Source of the DNA: Thermohalobaculum sp050043005
GTDB lineage: Bacteria; Pseudomonadota; Alphaproteobacteria; Rhodobacterales; Rhodobacteraceae
Assembly: GCA_050043005.1 (NCBI GenBank)
Contig: JBHJIZ010000130.1
Location: 1-64,000 of the forward strand
DNA: 64,000 nt
Reading direction: 5' to 3'
Position 1 is the first letter of the stretch. Each line of letters opens with the position of its first letter. The translations under genes and the position numbers were made by a program. A model generated the notes under the pieces. It saw only the letters and a program-made list of their open reading frames with translations. It was not told the origin of the DNA and made no database searches. Of this stretch, positions 1 through 9,494 are shown in pieces.

Positions 1-1098
1 GACCAGCGTCGCCCGCCCGGATCGCAGAAACAGCAGCAACACGATGGCCGCGAGGACGCCACCGACCCAGATGTTCTGGATCACAAGTTCGATTGCCCCG
101 TCGATATAGACCGTCTCGTCATACACCTGCTCGAAGGTCAGGTTCGCACGCGCGAGCGGCCCTGCAGACAATTCGCGGATCGCAGCACGCACGCCGGTCA
201 TGGTCTCGATCACATTTGCGCCGGTTTCACGCACCGCATTCACGGCGATCGCAGGGTCGCCCTTGTGCCTGATACGGGCGACCGGGTCGCCGTAGCCGAA
301 CTGCACCTGCGCGACATCGCCCACGAAGACCCGGCCACCGCTGCCCGAGTTCGAACGCAAGACGACATTGCGGATTGCCTCGATCGTGTTGAGTTCGCCT
401 TCGGCACGGACAACGTAGCGCCGCTTGCCCTCTTCAACGTCGCCAGCCGAAAGCGAGACGTTCTCTGATCTCAGCCGCTCCACGACATCGGGGATCGTGA
501 GGCGATAGGCAGCAAGACGCTCGGGGTTCACCAGCACCTGCAACTCTCGGCTAACCCCGCCATAGACGTTGACGAGACTGACCCCGTCGACGCGTTCCAG
601 GCGGGACTTGATTACGTCCTCGGCGAAGTCGCCGTAGGTCGACATCTCGCGCGTGTTACCATCGTCGCGCTTCAGGATGATCCACGCGATCGGATTGTCC
701 GACGATCCGGAGGTGTCGAGGGTCGGTTCGTTTGCCTCGTCCGGATAGCCGCTGACCCGGTCCAACCGGTTCGAAACCAGCAACAGAGCGCGATCCATGT
801 TGGTGCCAATGGCGAACTCCAGCGTCACCGTCGCCGTACCGGTCTCGGCGCGGGAGATGATGCTCTCCAGCCCGGACAAGCCTTTCAACACGTCTTCCTG
901 CTCGTTCACGATCTCGCGTTCGACTTCGGCAGGCGCCGCTCCGGGCCAGTCTGTCTTGATTTCGATGATCGGCTTGCGAACGTCCGGGATCAGCTGGATC
1001 GGAATTTGCGTCAGCGCCAGGGCGCCAAACATCACCGCCATCATCACAGCGGCGATGACTGCGATGGGTCGATCGATGGCAATGCGGATCAGATCCAA
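1..1098 (-). CDS. RND efflux pump inner-membrane subunit (HAE1/AcrB type), 3' end outside window
   Basis: This is the first 366 codons of a proton-driven tripartite efflux permease; the rest lies beyond the left edge. The protein opens with a positively charged segment (IDRPIAV), then one long hydrophobic helix and the RND hallmark IPIQLIPDVRKP. The pore domain that follows contains TDWPGAAPAEVER and ends in a second hydrophobic stretch near residue 345. The start is a TTG two bases after the stop of the adaptor gene, with a GGAGG Shine-Dalgarno six bases upstream, so the two genes are translationally coupled. The family exports hydrophobic drugs or metabolites through an outer-membrane channel. 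No TolC-like gene is visible here. Substrate cannot be told from this part. Confidence 0.93.
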   Translation of the reverse strand, partial: MDLIRIAIDRPIAVIAAVMMAVMFGALALTQIPIQLIPDVRKPIIEIKTDWPGAAPAEVEREIVNEQEDVLKGLSGLESIISRAETGTATVTLEFAIGTNMDRALLLVSNRLDRVSGYPDEANEPTLDTSGSSDNPIAWIILKRDDGNTREMSTYGDFAEDVIKSRLERVDGVSLVNVYGGVSRELQVLVNPERLAAYRLTIPDVVERLRSENVSLSAGDVEEGKRRYVVRAEGELNTIEAIRNVVLRSNSGSGGRVFVGDVAQVQFGYGDPVARIRHKGDPAIAVNAVRETGANVIETMTGVRAAIRELSAGPLARANLTFEQVYDETVYIDGAIELVIQNIWVGGVLAAIVLLLFLRSGRATLV

Positions 1099-1099
1099 C

Positions 1100-2212
1100 T
1101 CAGCCTCCTGCGGGCGATGCGTTGACTTGCTGGCCGGGGCGAAGGCGTTCGTTGCCGCGCACGACGACCAAATCACCCGCGGCAAGACCACCCAGCACCT
1201 CGAGCCGGCCTTCAGCAGATTGCCCCAGGGTGACGGGACGAACCTCGGCCACACCGTCGACCACGGCATAGACAATCCAACCGCCGCCCCTGCCTTGCAC
1301 CAACGCATCCTTGGGGACCGTGATCACCTCGCGCGGGGCGCTGACAGGCAGGTGCAATGTCAGCGATTTTCCAACGGCGATCAGTTGGGGATCGATACCC
1401 GTCAGATCGGTCTGGAAACGTACTGGGCGCGTCCGCGTCGAAACGGTTTCAACTGGCAGTGCGACCCGAACCTTTGCCTTCCCGCTGACGCCTCCGGCAA
1501 AGTCCACTGCGACGACCGTGGACGGCGTCAATCCCGTAACCAAGTCCGAGGGTACATCAGCCTCGATCTCGACCCCGGCAACATCCAGCAGTTTGGCAAT
1601 TGCCTCCCCTAGAGTGAGGTATTGTCCGGGCTGAGCCATGCGTTCGACGACCACGCCCGTGAACGGTGCCTTGATGATCGCGTGTTCCAGATCGTAATCG
1701 ACGCGTGCCATCCGGGCCTCTGCCGCAGCAGCTTGCGCCATCGCCTGACCCAAGAGTCCCTGCACGCGCGCGACTTCGGCTGTTCGGTCCTCGAAGATAC
1801 CCTGCTGGAACGCCGTCGAGCCCTTGAGCCGTTCCTGACGGGCAAGCACCTGTCGTGCCAAGGTCAGCGCTGCCTCCGCGGTCGCAATGCCGGAGCGAGC
1901 GACCTCAAGATCAGCCTCGACATTACGGCGTTCGATTTCGGTGAGTCGTGTCTCGAGACGCACCATCGGCTCGCCCACGGTCACCCGGTCGCCAACCTCG
2001 AAGAGCACTTCAGCGGCAACGCCCGCACGACGTGATGCAACGTCCGCCTGAGTGGATGGCACAAGCTGACCCAGCGTAGGAGAGGTGTCGGTGATCGCGC
2101 GGACATCGACTTCCTCGACAAGGACCGAGGCGGCGCGTCCCTGTGCCAGTGATAACCCTGTGCTCACGGCTGTGCACAGCATCGCCACAACGAGGATGAT
2201 CGCGCTTCGCAT
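1100..2212 (-). CDS. RND efflux periplasmic adaptor subunit (membrane fusion protein)
   Basis: This 370-aa periplasmic adaptor links the RND permease to an outer-membrane channel. The first ~23 residues form a signal peptide ending near SLAQG. Next come the lipoyl/biotinyl-like half (SRRAGVAAEVLFEVGDRVTVG), an alpha-hairpin of about 90 residues, the second lipoyl half (IIKAPFTGVVVERMAQPGQY) and beta-barrel/membrane-proximal domains. The reading frame stays open 55 codons further upstream, but ATG at 2212 has an AAGGAAG ribosome site and begins directly with the signal peptide, so I chose it. Its stop is two bases from the TTG start of the permease. The pair forms one operon read leftwards. 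Confidence 0.92.
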   Translation of the reverse strand: MRSAIILVVAMLCTAVSTGLSLAQGRAASVLVEEVDVRAITDTSPTLGQLVPSTQADVASRRAGVAAEVLFEVGDRVTVGEPMVRLETRLTEIERRNVEADLEVARSGIATAEAALTLARQVLARQERLKGSTAFQQGIFEDRTAEVARVQGLLGQAMAQAAAAEARMARVDYDLEHAIIKAPFTGVVVERMAQPGQYLTLGEAIAKLLDVAGVEIEADVPSDLVTGLTPSTVVAVDFAGGVSGKAKVRVALPVETVSTRTRPVRFQTDLTGIDPQLIAVGKSLTLHLPVSAPREVITVPKDALVQGRGGGWIVYAVVDGVAEVRPVTLGQSAEGRLEVLGGLAAGDLVVVRGNERLRPGQQVNASPAGG

Positions 2213-2686
2213 CTGCAGGCTTCCTTTCCCGACGCGGCGTGGGGGCCGCGACTCGTGAGGCCGGTTCTCCGCACAGGTCGATATAATGGTTAACCCAGGC
2301 GTCTGTAGTTCCCAAGATCCGGAAAGCACAAGACGGAAGGATAGGGGATCGGCCCGCCAAGTCCATCGATCGATCAAGGACCGGTCAGAGCGTGCACGGG
2401 TGTGGCCAAAGAGAAACGACTTTGAACGACGCGCGCGCAGGCATTTCTGAGCGACATTGAAGAGACTTCGGCTGGATCGGACAGGTCGTCGAATTCAAGG
2501 GCTCTTGCCGGAGCACTTTTTGCCAAACCAGCCTGAGGTATCATAGTCAGGCGGGCCTTTGATGCAGTGATACATGAACGAGCCAAACGCTACGGAGTCC
2601 GCGTAGGGCCTGATCCTCGGGTATCAGCGCCGCAGACAGAATTCAGTTGAGTTCAGACCTCACGAGACATGATGCGACGTCGCGAG
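2213..2686. other. Intergenic region upstream of the RND operon
   Basis: About 470 bases without a convincing gene. A minus-strand frame of 70 codons exists at 2374-2586 but has no family resemblance and no good ribosome site. A short inverted repeat GTATCA...TGATAC lies around 2538-2573. The RND operon promoter and 5' leader should lie in the lower part of this stretch, but I could not place a clear -35/-10 pair. Confidence 0.5.
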
Positions 2687-3784
2687 TTACGCGCTGCCAT
2701 TCAACAGCCACCCGATCGCAACAACCTGTGGCACCGTCAAAAGCGGTAGGAGAAGCGCTGCTTTCAGGCGTCCAACGACCTCACGCAAGATCATCACCTC
2801 GGTATAATCCGTGGCAGCTCCTGCCATCAGGAACGTGAACGCGTTTCCAGGCGCATCTGCGCGGTTCATCAGGTCGGCGGCAATCGGGACCGATCCCTCG
2901 GAGCAAACTTCGATCACCGTCGCGGCGATTAGCGTTGCGAGCAGTCCCAACACGGTGGGGCCGAACCATGCCTGGAAGATTTCCGTCGGCACGGTCGTCT
3001 GGATGAACGCGGCAAGAACGACGCCGAAGAACAGCCAGCGCAAGACCATGCGGCTCGCGGTGACCGACCGGCGCGCGACATCCTGCACGAATTCCAGATC
3101 ATAGCGCTGTGCCCTTAGACCGGCTTTCGCCGCGCGCCAGACATTGAAATCGCCAGGCAGATCAATCCGGTTTGGGTTGGGTTTGACATGCCCGCGACGT
3201 TCGAGCGCCTCAACGATCACTCCGGTGACAAAGGCGATCAGCAGCGAGCCGAAAATGAAGACTGCCATCCATTGCCACCCCATCAGAATGCCAATGATGA
3301 TCGTGATCGACAGAGAATTCCAAGGCGAGGCAATCAAGAACGCGAAGACCTGGCCCAGGCTTGCGCCCCGTTCGTAGAGTTTGGCGCCCACCATGAGCAC
3401 GCCATGATTGCACAGATCAAGAAACAGTCCGGCGAAAACCGCGCGCACAATGCTCGCCGAGCTTTGATCGCGTCCAACGATGCCGATCACATATTCGCGT
3501 GGGACCCGGTCGATGAAGCCGACTGCGACCATCCCGATCACCACGCCCCACCACATCACGCTCATCGTCTCGTGAATCGAGTGACCGAAGCGTCCCAGCC
3601 TGAAAGGTGCCTCGTGCGGAACGATCAACGATGCCGCCAAAGAGACCGCGATGATCAATGCCGAGCCCCAGAGCAACCAGTCGATGCGCCGTCTTGCAGA
3701 CGACCCCGCATCGCCGGATGACGTGCCACAACACGGGGATGACACGGAAACCGCACCACCGCCACAACACGATGCGGCCGACAT
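2687..3784 (-). CDS. DUF318/YraQ-type permease with Cys-rich N-terminus
   Basis: A polytopic membrane protein of the predicted permease group DUF318 (YraQ/ArsP-like), about 365 aa from this start. It has roughly eight hydrophobic segments in two similar halves, each with a polar intramembrane motif (FLDLCNHGVLMVGAKL and TVIEVCSEGSVPIAADLM), as in this family. The N-terminus carries paired cysteines (SCCGGG...SPCCG), a likely metal or metalloid binding tail. The frame is open to a GTG at 3901 and an ATG at 3886. However, a MerR-type promoter would start transcription near 3886, and the 33 extra codons have weak codon bias, so ATG 3784 (GGAG 12 bases upstream) is preferred. Transport of a metal or metalloid compound is an inference; the substrate is unknown. 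Confidence 0.85.
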   Translation of the reverse strand: MSAASCCGGGAVSVSSPCCGTSSGDAGSSARRRIDWLLWGSALIIAVSLAASLIVPHEAPFRLGRFGHSIHETMSVMWWGVVIGMVAVGFIDRVPREYVIGIVGRDQSSASIVRAVFAGLFLDLCNHGVLMVGAKLYERGASLGQVFAFLIASPWNSLSITIIIGILMGWQWMAVFIFGSLLIAFVTGVIVEALERRGHVKPNPNRIDLPGDFNVWRAAKAGLRAQRYDLEFVQDVARRSVTASRMVLRWLFFGVVLAAFIQTTVPTEIFQAWFGPTVLGLLATLIAATVIEVCSEGSVPIAADLMNRADAPGNAFTFLMAGAATDYTEVMILREVVGRLKAALLLPLLTVPQVVAIGWLLNGSA

Positions 3785-3892
3785 ATGGCGGGTTTGCTCC
3801 AACCGATCTCTGGCAAGATCACGGCTGCCCGGACCGGTGTCCAAGGCAGATGCGTCTCGGCGAGATGATACAGATTCGATCGACATGTTGTC

Positions 3893-3923
3893 TAAGTACA
3901 CCCTCCAGTAACTGTAAGCTCAA
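3893..3923 (-). promoter_or_regulatory. MerR-family-type promoter with 19-bp spacer
   Basis: Read on the minus strand: TTGAGC (-35, 3918-3923), a 19-base spacer, and TACTTA (-10, 3893-3898). The spacer holds an imperfect dyad, CTTACAGT-t-ACTGGAGG, with 6 of 8 arm positions matching. Over-long 19-bp spacers with a dyad between the boxes are the hallmark of promoters activated by MerR-family metal sensors (MerR, CueR, ZntR, CadR). It points into the Cys-rich permease. No merR-like gene is present in the window. Confidence 0.65.
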
Positions 3924-4210
3924 GGGGCGTGTCCAGATTTCTTGCGACCATTGGTGATGAAAGCACGAAAATCCGGAGACGTGAAAACGCGGTGCCCGTT
4001 CGCCGATCTCACGCGCTCGAAATGATCATCGCCGAGGCTCACGACATAGGGTCTGTTGGCTGTTTTCAATAGTCGCGTCCGACGATCCGGCAGACACAGC
4101 CTCTCCGAGCCACAAGACTGGATCAGACGAATGTTGATCCAGCGCAAAGCGCTTCGTCGAAATGAAAGTTACGAAACGCCATTCTTCGCTAACGAAAGGA
4201 CGTCCGAGCT
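3924..4210. other. Intergenic region between the permease promoter and the HlyD/ABC operon
   Basis: About 290 bases between two divergent units. A minus-strand frame of 75 codons (3920-4147) ends inside the -35 box of the permease promoter. It matches no family I recognise and could be a degraded gene remnant. The promoter of the HlyD operon must lie here too; AAAGGA at about 4196 serves as ribosome site for the next gene. No other structure is evident. Confidence 0.4.
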
Positions 4211-5206
4211 ATGAGCATCCAGCGTGTCGCGCTCACAGCTGTTATCGTTATCGTCGCCATCAGCACTGCGGCGTACCTCTGGGGTTTGCACGAACACGAG
4301 GCGCTGCCGGCCGGGCTCACTCAGGGGAACGGTCGGATCGAGGCAGAGCAGATCGACATTGCATCCAAAATCAGTGGCCGCGTCATGCGCGTCCTTGCGG
4401 AAGAAGGTGGCCTCGTCGAAGCCGGAGCGACACTGGTCGAAATGGACTCGGATGAACTCTCGGCCGATTTGGACCGGGCTAAGGCCGAAGTCGCGCTCGC
4501 ACGCCAGACACGCGCGGAAGCGCAAGCGATCGTCATTCAACGCCAAAGCGAACTGCGCCGTGCAGAACACGAACTCGCCCGCGCGCGCGCATTGGTCGAG
4601 AACCAGAACATATCTGAATCAGTCTTTGAGGAACGCGAGACAGCGTTCCAGGTTGCGGATGCCGTTCTTGGCGCGGCCAAGGCCCGCGTTGCGACAACCG
4701 ACAGTCAGATTTCCGCAGCAGAAGCAGAGGTGCGCCGGATCGCTGCGCAGCTGAAAGACACTGTTCTGTCGGCGCCGGCAGAAGGCCGGGTGCTCTACCG
4801 GCTTGCCGAACCCGGAGAAGTTGTCGCGGCAGGCGGCCCCGTCATAACCCTGCTGAGCCTAGAGAACGTCTATATGGAGGTCTTCCTCCCCGCGCGCGAA
4901 GCAGGATTGCTGCGCGTCGGCGCCGAGGCACGACTCGTCCTGGACGCGCTGCCTGACTACGCCATCCCGGCGGCTGTGAGCTTCGTATCACCGGAGGCTC
5001 AGTTTACGCCAAAGCAGGTGGAAACTCTCAGCGAGCGTGAGCAGCTTGTCTTCCGCGTTCGTGTCCGTATCCCACCTGATCTGGTCAGGGGCCGGATTGA
5101 ACACGTGAAGACGGGCCTGCGTGGCGTTGCCGTCATCCAAATCGACCCAGAGACCGCGTGGCCGGACGCTTTGCAACAGCGTATTCCGCCTGAGCTCTTC
5201 GAATGA
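4211..5206 (+). CDS. HlyD-family periplasmic adaptor of an ABC-2 export system (YhiI/YbhG-like)
   Basis: A 331-aa membrane-fusion protein. A single N-terminal hydrophobic segment (residues ~6-25) anchors it in the inner membrane. The first biotinyl-lipoyl half (residues ~40-75, EQIDIASKISGRVMRV) is followed by a long alpha-helical hairpin (~75-180) and the second lipoyl half (LSAPAEGRVLYRLAEPGEVV). The arrangement HlyD, double-ATPase/permease fusion, ABC-2 permease matches the E. coli yhiI-rbbA-yhhJ and ybhGFSR type operons, in which it is the periplasmic arm of an exporter. Its end overlaps the start of the next gene by four bases (ATGA), so it is translationally coupled. Substrate unknown. 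Confidence 0.9.
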   Translation: MSIQRVALTAVIVIVAISTAAYLWGLHEHEALPAGLTQGNGRIEAEQIDIASKISGRVMRVLAEEGGLVEAGATLVEMDSDELSADLDRAKAEVALARQTRAEAQAIVIQRQSELRRAEHELARARALVENQNISESVFEERETAFQVADAVLGAAKARVATTDSQISAAEAEVRRIAAQLKDTVLSAPAEGRVLYRLAEPGEVVAAGGPVITLLSLENVYMEVFLPAREAGLLRVGAEARLVLDALPDYAIPAAVSFVSPEAQFTPKQVETLSEREQLVFRVRVRIPPDLVRGRIEHVKTGLRGVAVIQIDPETAWPDALQQRIPPELFE

Positions 5207-7896
5207 ACACCCAGCAAGGTGCGATGCCGCTTCTGATCCGCGATGTCTCCCATCGATATGGACGGCACGTTGCTTTGGATCAGCTCTCGTTCGAGCTTCC
5301 GGGAGGACGCCTTGTCGGACTGATCGGCCCGGACGGTGTCGGCAAGTCGACACTGCTGGGCCTGCTCGCCGGTGCTAAGAAACTTCAGTCGGGCTCGGTC
5401 GAAGTTCTTGGTGGACCGATGGAAAGGCGCGATCATCGCCAGCGCGTTTGTCCGTCCATCGCGTTCATGCCCCAAGGATTGGGCCGTAATCTCTACTCGG
5501 AGCTTTCCGTACGCGAGAACCTGGAATTCTTCTCACGGCTGTTCGGCCAGGGTCAGACCGAACGCGAAGTCCGGATCGCAGCGCTTCTTTCGGCCACCGG
5601 GCTTGCGCCTTTCGCCGATCGACTGATGGGAAAGCTGTCAGGCGGCATGAAGCAGAAACTGGGGCTGTGTTGCGCGCTGATCCACGATCCCAAGGTTCTG
5701 ATACTCGACGAACCGACGACCGGGGTCGACCCGCTCTCGCGTCGCCAGTTCTGGGCCCTGATCAACGCGATCCGCGCGCAAAGCCCAGAGCTTACGGTCC
5801 TGGTCTCGACCGCCTACATGGAAGAGGCGGAGGGCTTCGATCGAATCGTCGCGATGGATGCGGGCCGGGTTCTTTTTCAGGGCAGCCCGTCGGAACTGAA
5901 GGGCGAGGCCGAAAGTCTTGAGACAGCGTACCGTCTGCTTCAGGAGCGTGACGGACCGATGCGCGACATGGTAGTTACCCCGCTGCCGCTTGGCGACCGC
6001 GAGGTCATCATCAGCGCCCGCAATCTGACGCGGCGCTTCGGCGATTTCACGGCAGTTGACAGTGTCGATTTCTCGATCCGACGCGGCGAGATCTTCGGGT
6101 TTCTCGGGTCGAACGGATGCGGCAAGTCGACGACAATGAAGATGCTCACGGGACTGCTTCCTGCAAGCGAAGGCGATGCCTTGCTGTTTGGCAAACCTGT
6201 CGATGCACGCGACCGAGCGATCCGCCACCAGATCGGCTATATGAGCCAGGCGTTCTCGCTTTATGGCGAGCTTACCGTGCGCCAAAACTTGCGGCTCCAC
6301 GCACGCATCTTTGCGTTGAAGGATCAAGAGGCACGCATCGCAGAACTGACGGGCCGCTTCGGGCTCGACACCCATCTCGATACGCTTGCCAATTCGCTGC
6401 CGCTCGGGATCAAGCAACGCCTGTCACTCGCCGTCGCTGTCATTCACCGACCGCGTGTGCTGATCCTCGACGAGCCGACATCGGGCGTCGATCCGAGCGC
6501 ACGCGATACGTTCTGGGCCCTGCTGCTTGAGCTTTCCCGCAAGGATGGCGTCACGATTTTCGTCTCGACCCATTTCATGGCCGAGGCCGAGCGTTGCGAC
6601 CGCGTTTCTTTCATGCACGCGGGTCGAGTTCTGGCCGAGGGGACACCGCAGGACTTGATTGCCGAAGCGGGTGTGCGGAGCCTGGAAGAAGCGTTCGTCA
6701 GGATCCTCGAAGCGGCTGAGCGACCGGCGGAGGTGTCAGCTCCCGACACATCGATACAGGCCCATCATCAATGGTCTGGTAGCCTCGGACGGGTTGTGGC
6801 TTACACGTTGCGGGAAACAGTCGACGTGCTGCGTGATCCCATACGGTTGGCCTTCGCGTTTGTCGGGTCTGCACTGCTCATGCTGGTTTTTTGCTTTGGC
6901 ATCACGCTGGATATCGAGGAACTGGATTTCGCAGTGCTCGATCTGTCACAGGGTCCGGAAAGCCGCGCCTACATCGCCGAGATCGAAGGGTCTCGCTACT
7001 TCACGCCAACGCCCGCGCTCACCTCGGTGGAGGACGGCCGCCGCAGGCTAACCGCGGGCGACGTCTCGCTTATCGTGGAACTGCCACCTGACTTTGGACG
7101 CAAGCTGCGCGCTGGCGAACCGACGGAAGTTCTGGCAACAGTCGATGGCGCGATCCCGTTCAAGGGCGAGACGGTCGAGGGGTATGTGGCCGGACTTCAC
7201 CAGACGTTCCTGGAGGTTGCTGCCCGCGAGACGGGGTCCAGCGTGACGGAAATCGCGCGCATTGAGCCTCGTTTTCGCTACAATCAGAGCTTCGAGAGCA
7301 TCGCCGCCATGGCGCCCGCCATGCCTGCAATTTTGCTGATCATGCTGCCCGCGATCCTGACCGCTGTCAGTGTCGCGCGGGAACGCGAGCTTGGGTCCGT
7401 TATCAACTTCTATGTCACGCCGACGACCCGGTTCGAATTTCTGATGGGCAAGCAAGCACCTTACATCGCGATCGGATTTGCGAATTTCCTTCTGCTGGCT
7501 GCGATGACGACAACCGTGTTTGGCGTCCCGCTCAAGGGAGATCCCTTTCCCTTGATGGCTGGCGGTTTACTGTATGTCTGGGCGACGACATCATACGGAC
7601 TTCTGATCGCGACCATGACATCCAGCCAGGTCGCTGCGGTCTTCGCAACCGCGATCGCGTCTATCGTTCCGACCATCCAGTTTTCCGGCCTTCTGCAACC
7701 GGTTTCGACGCTCGAGGCCGGAGCGCAGATGATCGGCTCCCTTTGGCCATCGTCCTACTTTCTGAGCATCAGCGTCGGTGCGTTCACCAAGGGTCTAGGG
7801 TGGGAGGCCCTCGGACCCGACATACTCGCCTTGGCTTTGTTCGGACCTGTGCTGACAGCCCTTGCGGCACTCTCACTCAGATCGCAGGAGGCGTGA
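5203..7896 (+). CDS. RbbA-like ABC transporter: two ATPase domains fused to an ABC-2 permease
   Basis: An 897-aa fusion close in length and layout to E. coli RbbA (about 911 aa). ATPase domain 1 has Walker A GPDGVGKST (residues 42-50), signature LSGGMKQ and Walker B LILDEPTTGVDP. ATPase domain 2 has Walker A GSNGCGKST (about 302) and Walker B LILDEPTSGVDP, but a degenerate signature, LPLGIKQ. A C-terminal ABC-2 permease with about six membrane segments starts near residue 545 and carries a large extracytoplasmic loop after its first helix. The start overlaps the adaptor stop. E. coli RbbA was described as ribosome-associated. Here the adaptor and second permease argue for an exporter, which is an inference. 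Confidence 0.93.
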   Translation: MNTQQGAMPLLIRDVSHRYGRHVALDQLSFELPGGRLVGLIGPDGVGKSTLLGLLAGAKKLQSGSVEVLGGPMERRDHRQRVCPSIAFMPQGLGRNLYSELSVRENLEFFSRLFGQGQTEREVRIAALLSATGLAPFADRLMGKLSGGMKQKLGLCCALIHDPKVLILDEPTTGVDPLSRRQFWALINAIRAQSPELTVLVSTAYMEEAEGFDRIVAMDAGRVLFQGSPSELKGEAESLETAYRLLQERDGPMRDMVVTPLPLGDREVIISARNLTRRFGDFTAVDSVDFSIRRGEIFGFLGSNGCGKSTTMKMLTGLLPASEGDALLFGKPVDARDRAIRHQIGYMSQAFSLYGELTVRQNLRLHARIFALKDQEARIAELTGRFGLDTHLDTLANSLPLGIKQRLSLAVAVIHRPRVLILDEPTSGVDPSARDTFWALLLELSRKDGVTIFVSTHFMAEAERCDRVSFMHAGRVLAEGTPQDLIAEAGVRSLEEAFVRILEAAERPAEVSAPDTSIQAHHQWSGSLGRVVAYTLRETVDVLRDPIRLAFAFVGSALLMLVFCFGITLDIEELDFAVLDLSQGPESRAYIAEIEGSRYFTPTPALTSVEDGRRRLTAGDVSLIVELPPDFGRKLRAGEPTEVLATVDGAIPFKGETVEGYVAGLHQTFLEVAARETGSSVTEIARIEPRFRYNQSFESIAAMAPAMPAILLIMLPAILTAVSVARERELGSVINFYVTPTTRFEFLMGKQAPYIAIGFANFLLLAAMTTTVFGVPLKGDPFPLMAGGLLYVWATTSYGLLIATMTSSQVAAVFATAIASIVPTIQFSGLLQPVSTLEAGAQMIGSLWPSSYFLSISVGAFTKGLGWEALGPDILALALFGPVLTALAALSLRSQEA

Positions 7897-7897
7897 G

Positions 7898-9022
7898 GTG
7901 CGCAGGCTGGCTCGCATATTCTGGCTTGGCCTGAAGGAGATGATGAGCCTGCGACGCGATTGGGTCATGATCGCCTTGCTGATCTGGTCGTTTACGCTGT
8001 CGCCGGTGATGGAGGCAACGGGTGTGTCGACCTCGGTCAACAATGCGTCGATCGCCTTCGAGGACGAGGACGCCTCGCCGCTTTCCCGTTCGCTTGCAGC
8101 CTCGTTCTTTCCACCAGAGTTTCAGCCGGTGGTCCAGATCCAGCCTGGAACCGGCGCGGCGGCGATGGATGCCGGACGGTTTCTTTTCGTGATCTCGATC
8201 CCGCCCGGTTTCGAGAAGGATATTCGGTCGGCGCGCTCCCCCGAGATTCAAGTGCTGATTGATGCAACCGCAATGGAACAGGCCGGGATCGGCGCAAACT
8301 ATATCACGAACATTCTGGGAACCGAGATTCAGCGGTTTGCCGTTGGGGCCGATTTGGCAGAAGATTCACCCGTCGATCTGATTTTGCGCAGCGCCTTCAA
8401 TCCGAACCGGGACACCGTTCAGTTTGCAAGCGTCGTCGCACTGATCGGCCAGATCATGTGGCTGTCGACGATCCTGACCGGTGCGGCCATGATACGCGAA
8501 CGCGAGCACGGCACGATCGAACACCTGCTTGCAATGCCGCTGGCGCCGTTTGACATAGCGGTTGCAAAGATCTGGGCGAATGCCGCGGTCGTTCTTGTGG
8601 CAGCGGGACTTGCCATGACCTTCGTCCTTGAAGGCTTTCTCGGAGTCACGATCGCGGGTTCAAAGCCGCTCTTCCTGCTCGGCACGGCGTTGTTTCTGTT
8701 CACGGCCACAGCACTTGGGGTTTTTCTGGCGACGCTGGCACGGTCGATGGCACAGTTCGCACTGCTCGTGATGCTGACGATCCTGCCGATGCTGATGCTC
8801 TCTGGCGGTGAGACGCCGGTCGAGGGACAACCGGATTGGCTTCAGGTTGTAACGTTGATCCTGCCATCACGTCACTTCATGTCGAGCAGCCAGGCGATAG
8901 TCTACAAGGGCGCGGGTTTCGAGACAGTCTGGCCAGAGTTTCTATGGCTCACCCTGTTGGGGAGTGCGCTGCTGATGGTCAGCTTGGCGCTCTTCAGGCG
9001 CTCGGTGGCGGATGATCGCTAG
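7898..9022 (+). CDS. ABC-2 type transporter permease (YhhJ-like)
   Basis: A 374-aa integral membrane protein and the second permease half of the exporter. One N-terminal membrane helix precedes a periplasmic loop of about 140 residues. Five C-terminal helices follow, with the ABC-2 motif REREHGTIEHLLAMPL in the second helix region and a conserved LPSRHF near the end. GTG at 7898 is chosen because AGGAGG lies six bases before it, overlapping the end of the preceding gene. A longer in-frame ATG at 7862 would lie inside that gene. The last gene of the three-gene operon. Confidence 0.9.
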   Translation: MRRLARIFWLGLKEMMSLRRDWVMIALLIWSFTLSPVMEATGVSTSVNNASIAFEDEDASPLSRSLAASFFPPEFQPVVQIQPGTGAAAMDAGRFLFVISIPPGFEKDIRSARSPEIQVLIDATAMEQAGIGANYITNILGTEIQRFAVGADLAEDSPVDLILRSAFNPNRDTVQFASVVALIGQIMWLSTILTGAAMIREREHGTIEHLLAMPLAPFDIAVAKIWANAAVVLVAAGLAMTFVLEGFLGVTIAGSKPLFLLGTALFLFTATALGVFLATLARSMAQFALLVMLTILPMLMLSGGETPVEGQPDWLQVVTLILPSRHFMSSSQAIVYKGAGFETVWPEFLWLTLLGSALLMVSLALFRRSVADDR

Positions 9023-9494
9023 GCCTCGCGAACACGCGCAGCAACCCGGGTGCCGATACTAGAAACCGAGTGATCTTAAGGACAGGCCCCATATTCGCTT
9101 TGATCTCGTGGTGGCTTACAACAAGGCGATCCGAGGGATAGGAGCCAGGTCTCACTCGCGGCTGCGTACAGGGTTCAAGCTGTGCGCCATTCCACCAGTC
9201 TTGGCGCCGAACAAGTTCTACACTCGATCGCAACTGCCGGCACTTTAACGAACGCTGGGCGTCGATCGTGCGGATTATGCGCGCGCGCAAGACCACCGTT
9301 CTGCATATTCGCAGACCCTACTGCTCCTGCACGTTCCAAACTCATTTCATAGTAGTAATCTGCGAAGAAAATGCATGCTTTGATTGTATAAATGTCAGAC
9401 TTCTTCTGTACAAATTTGAGCACTGTTCGATGCAGCGCGACGGTCACGAGATCAGCCGAAGATGCGCACACTTTGGAACGGGAGGGGCAATCAA
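9023..9494. other. Intergenic region upstream of the G8-domain gene
   Basis: About 470 bases with no recognisable gene on either strand. The part from 9330 to 9420 is much richer in A+T than its surroundings and probably contains the promoter for the large protein that follows. GGGAGGGG at 9480-9487 is its ribosome site. Confidence 0.5.

Noticed and set aside
2374..2586. 70-codon minus-strand frame between the permease and RND adaptor genes
   Set aside because: No ribosome site, no family resemblance and codon choice unlike neighbouring genes.
3920..4147. 75-codon minus-strand frame as a possible regulator of the permease
   Set aside because: It has no helix-turn-helix or MerR-like sequence and ends inside the -35 box; not supported as a gene.
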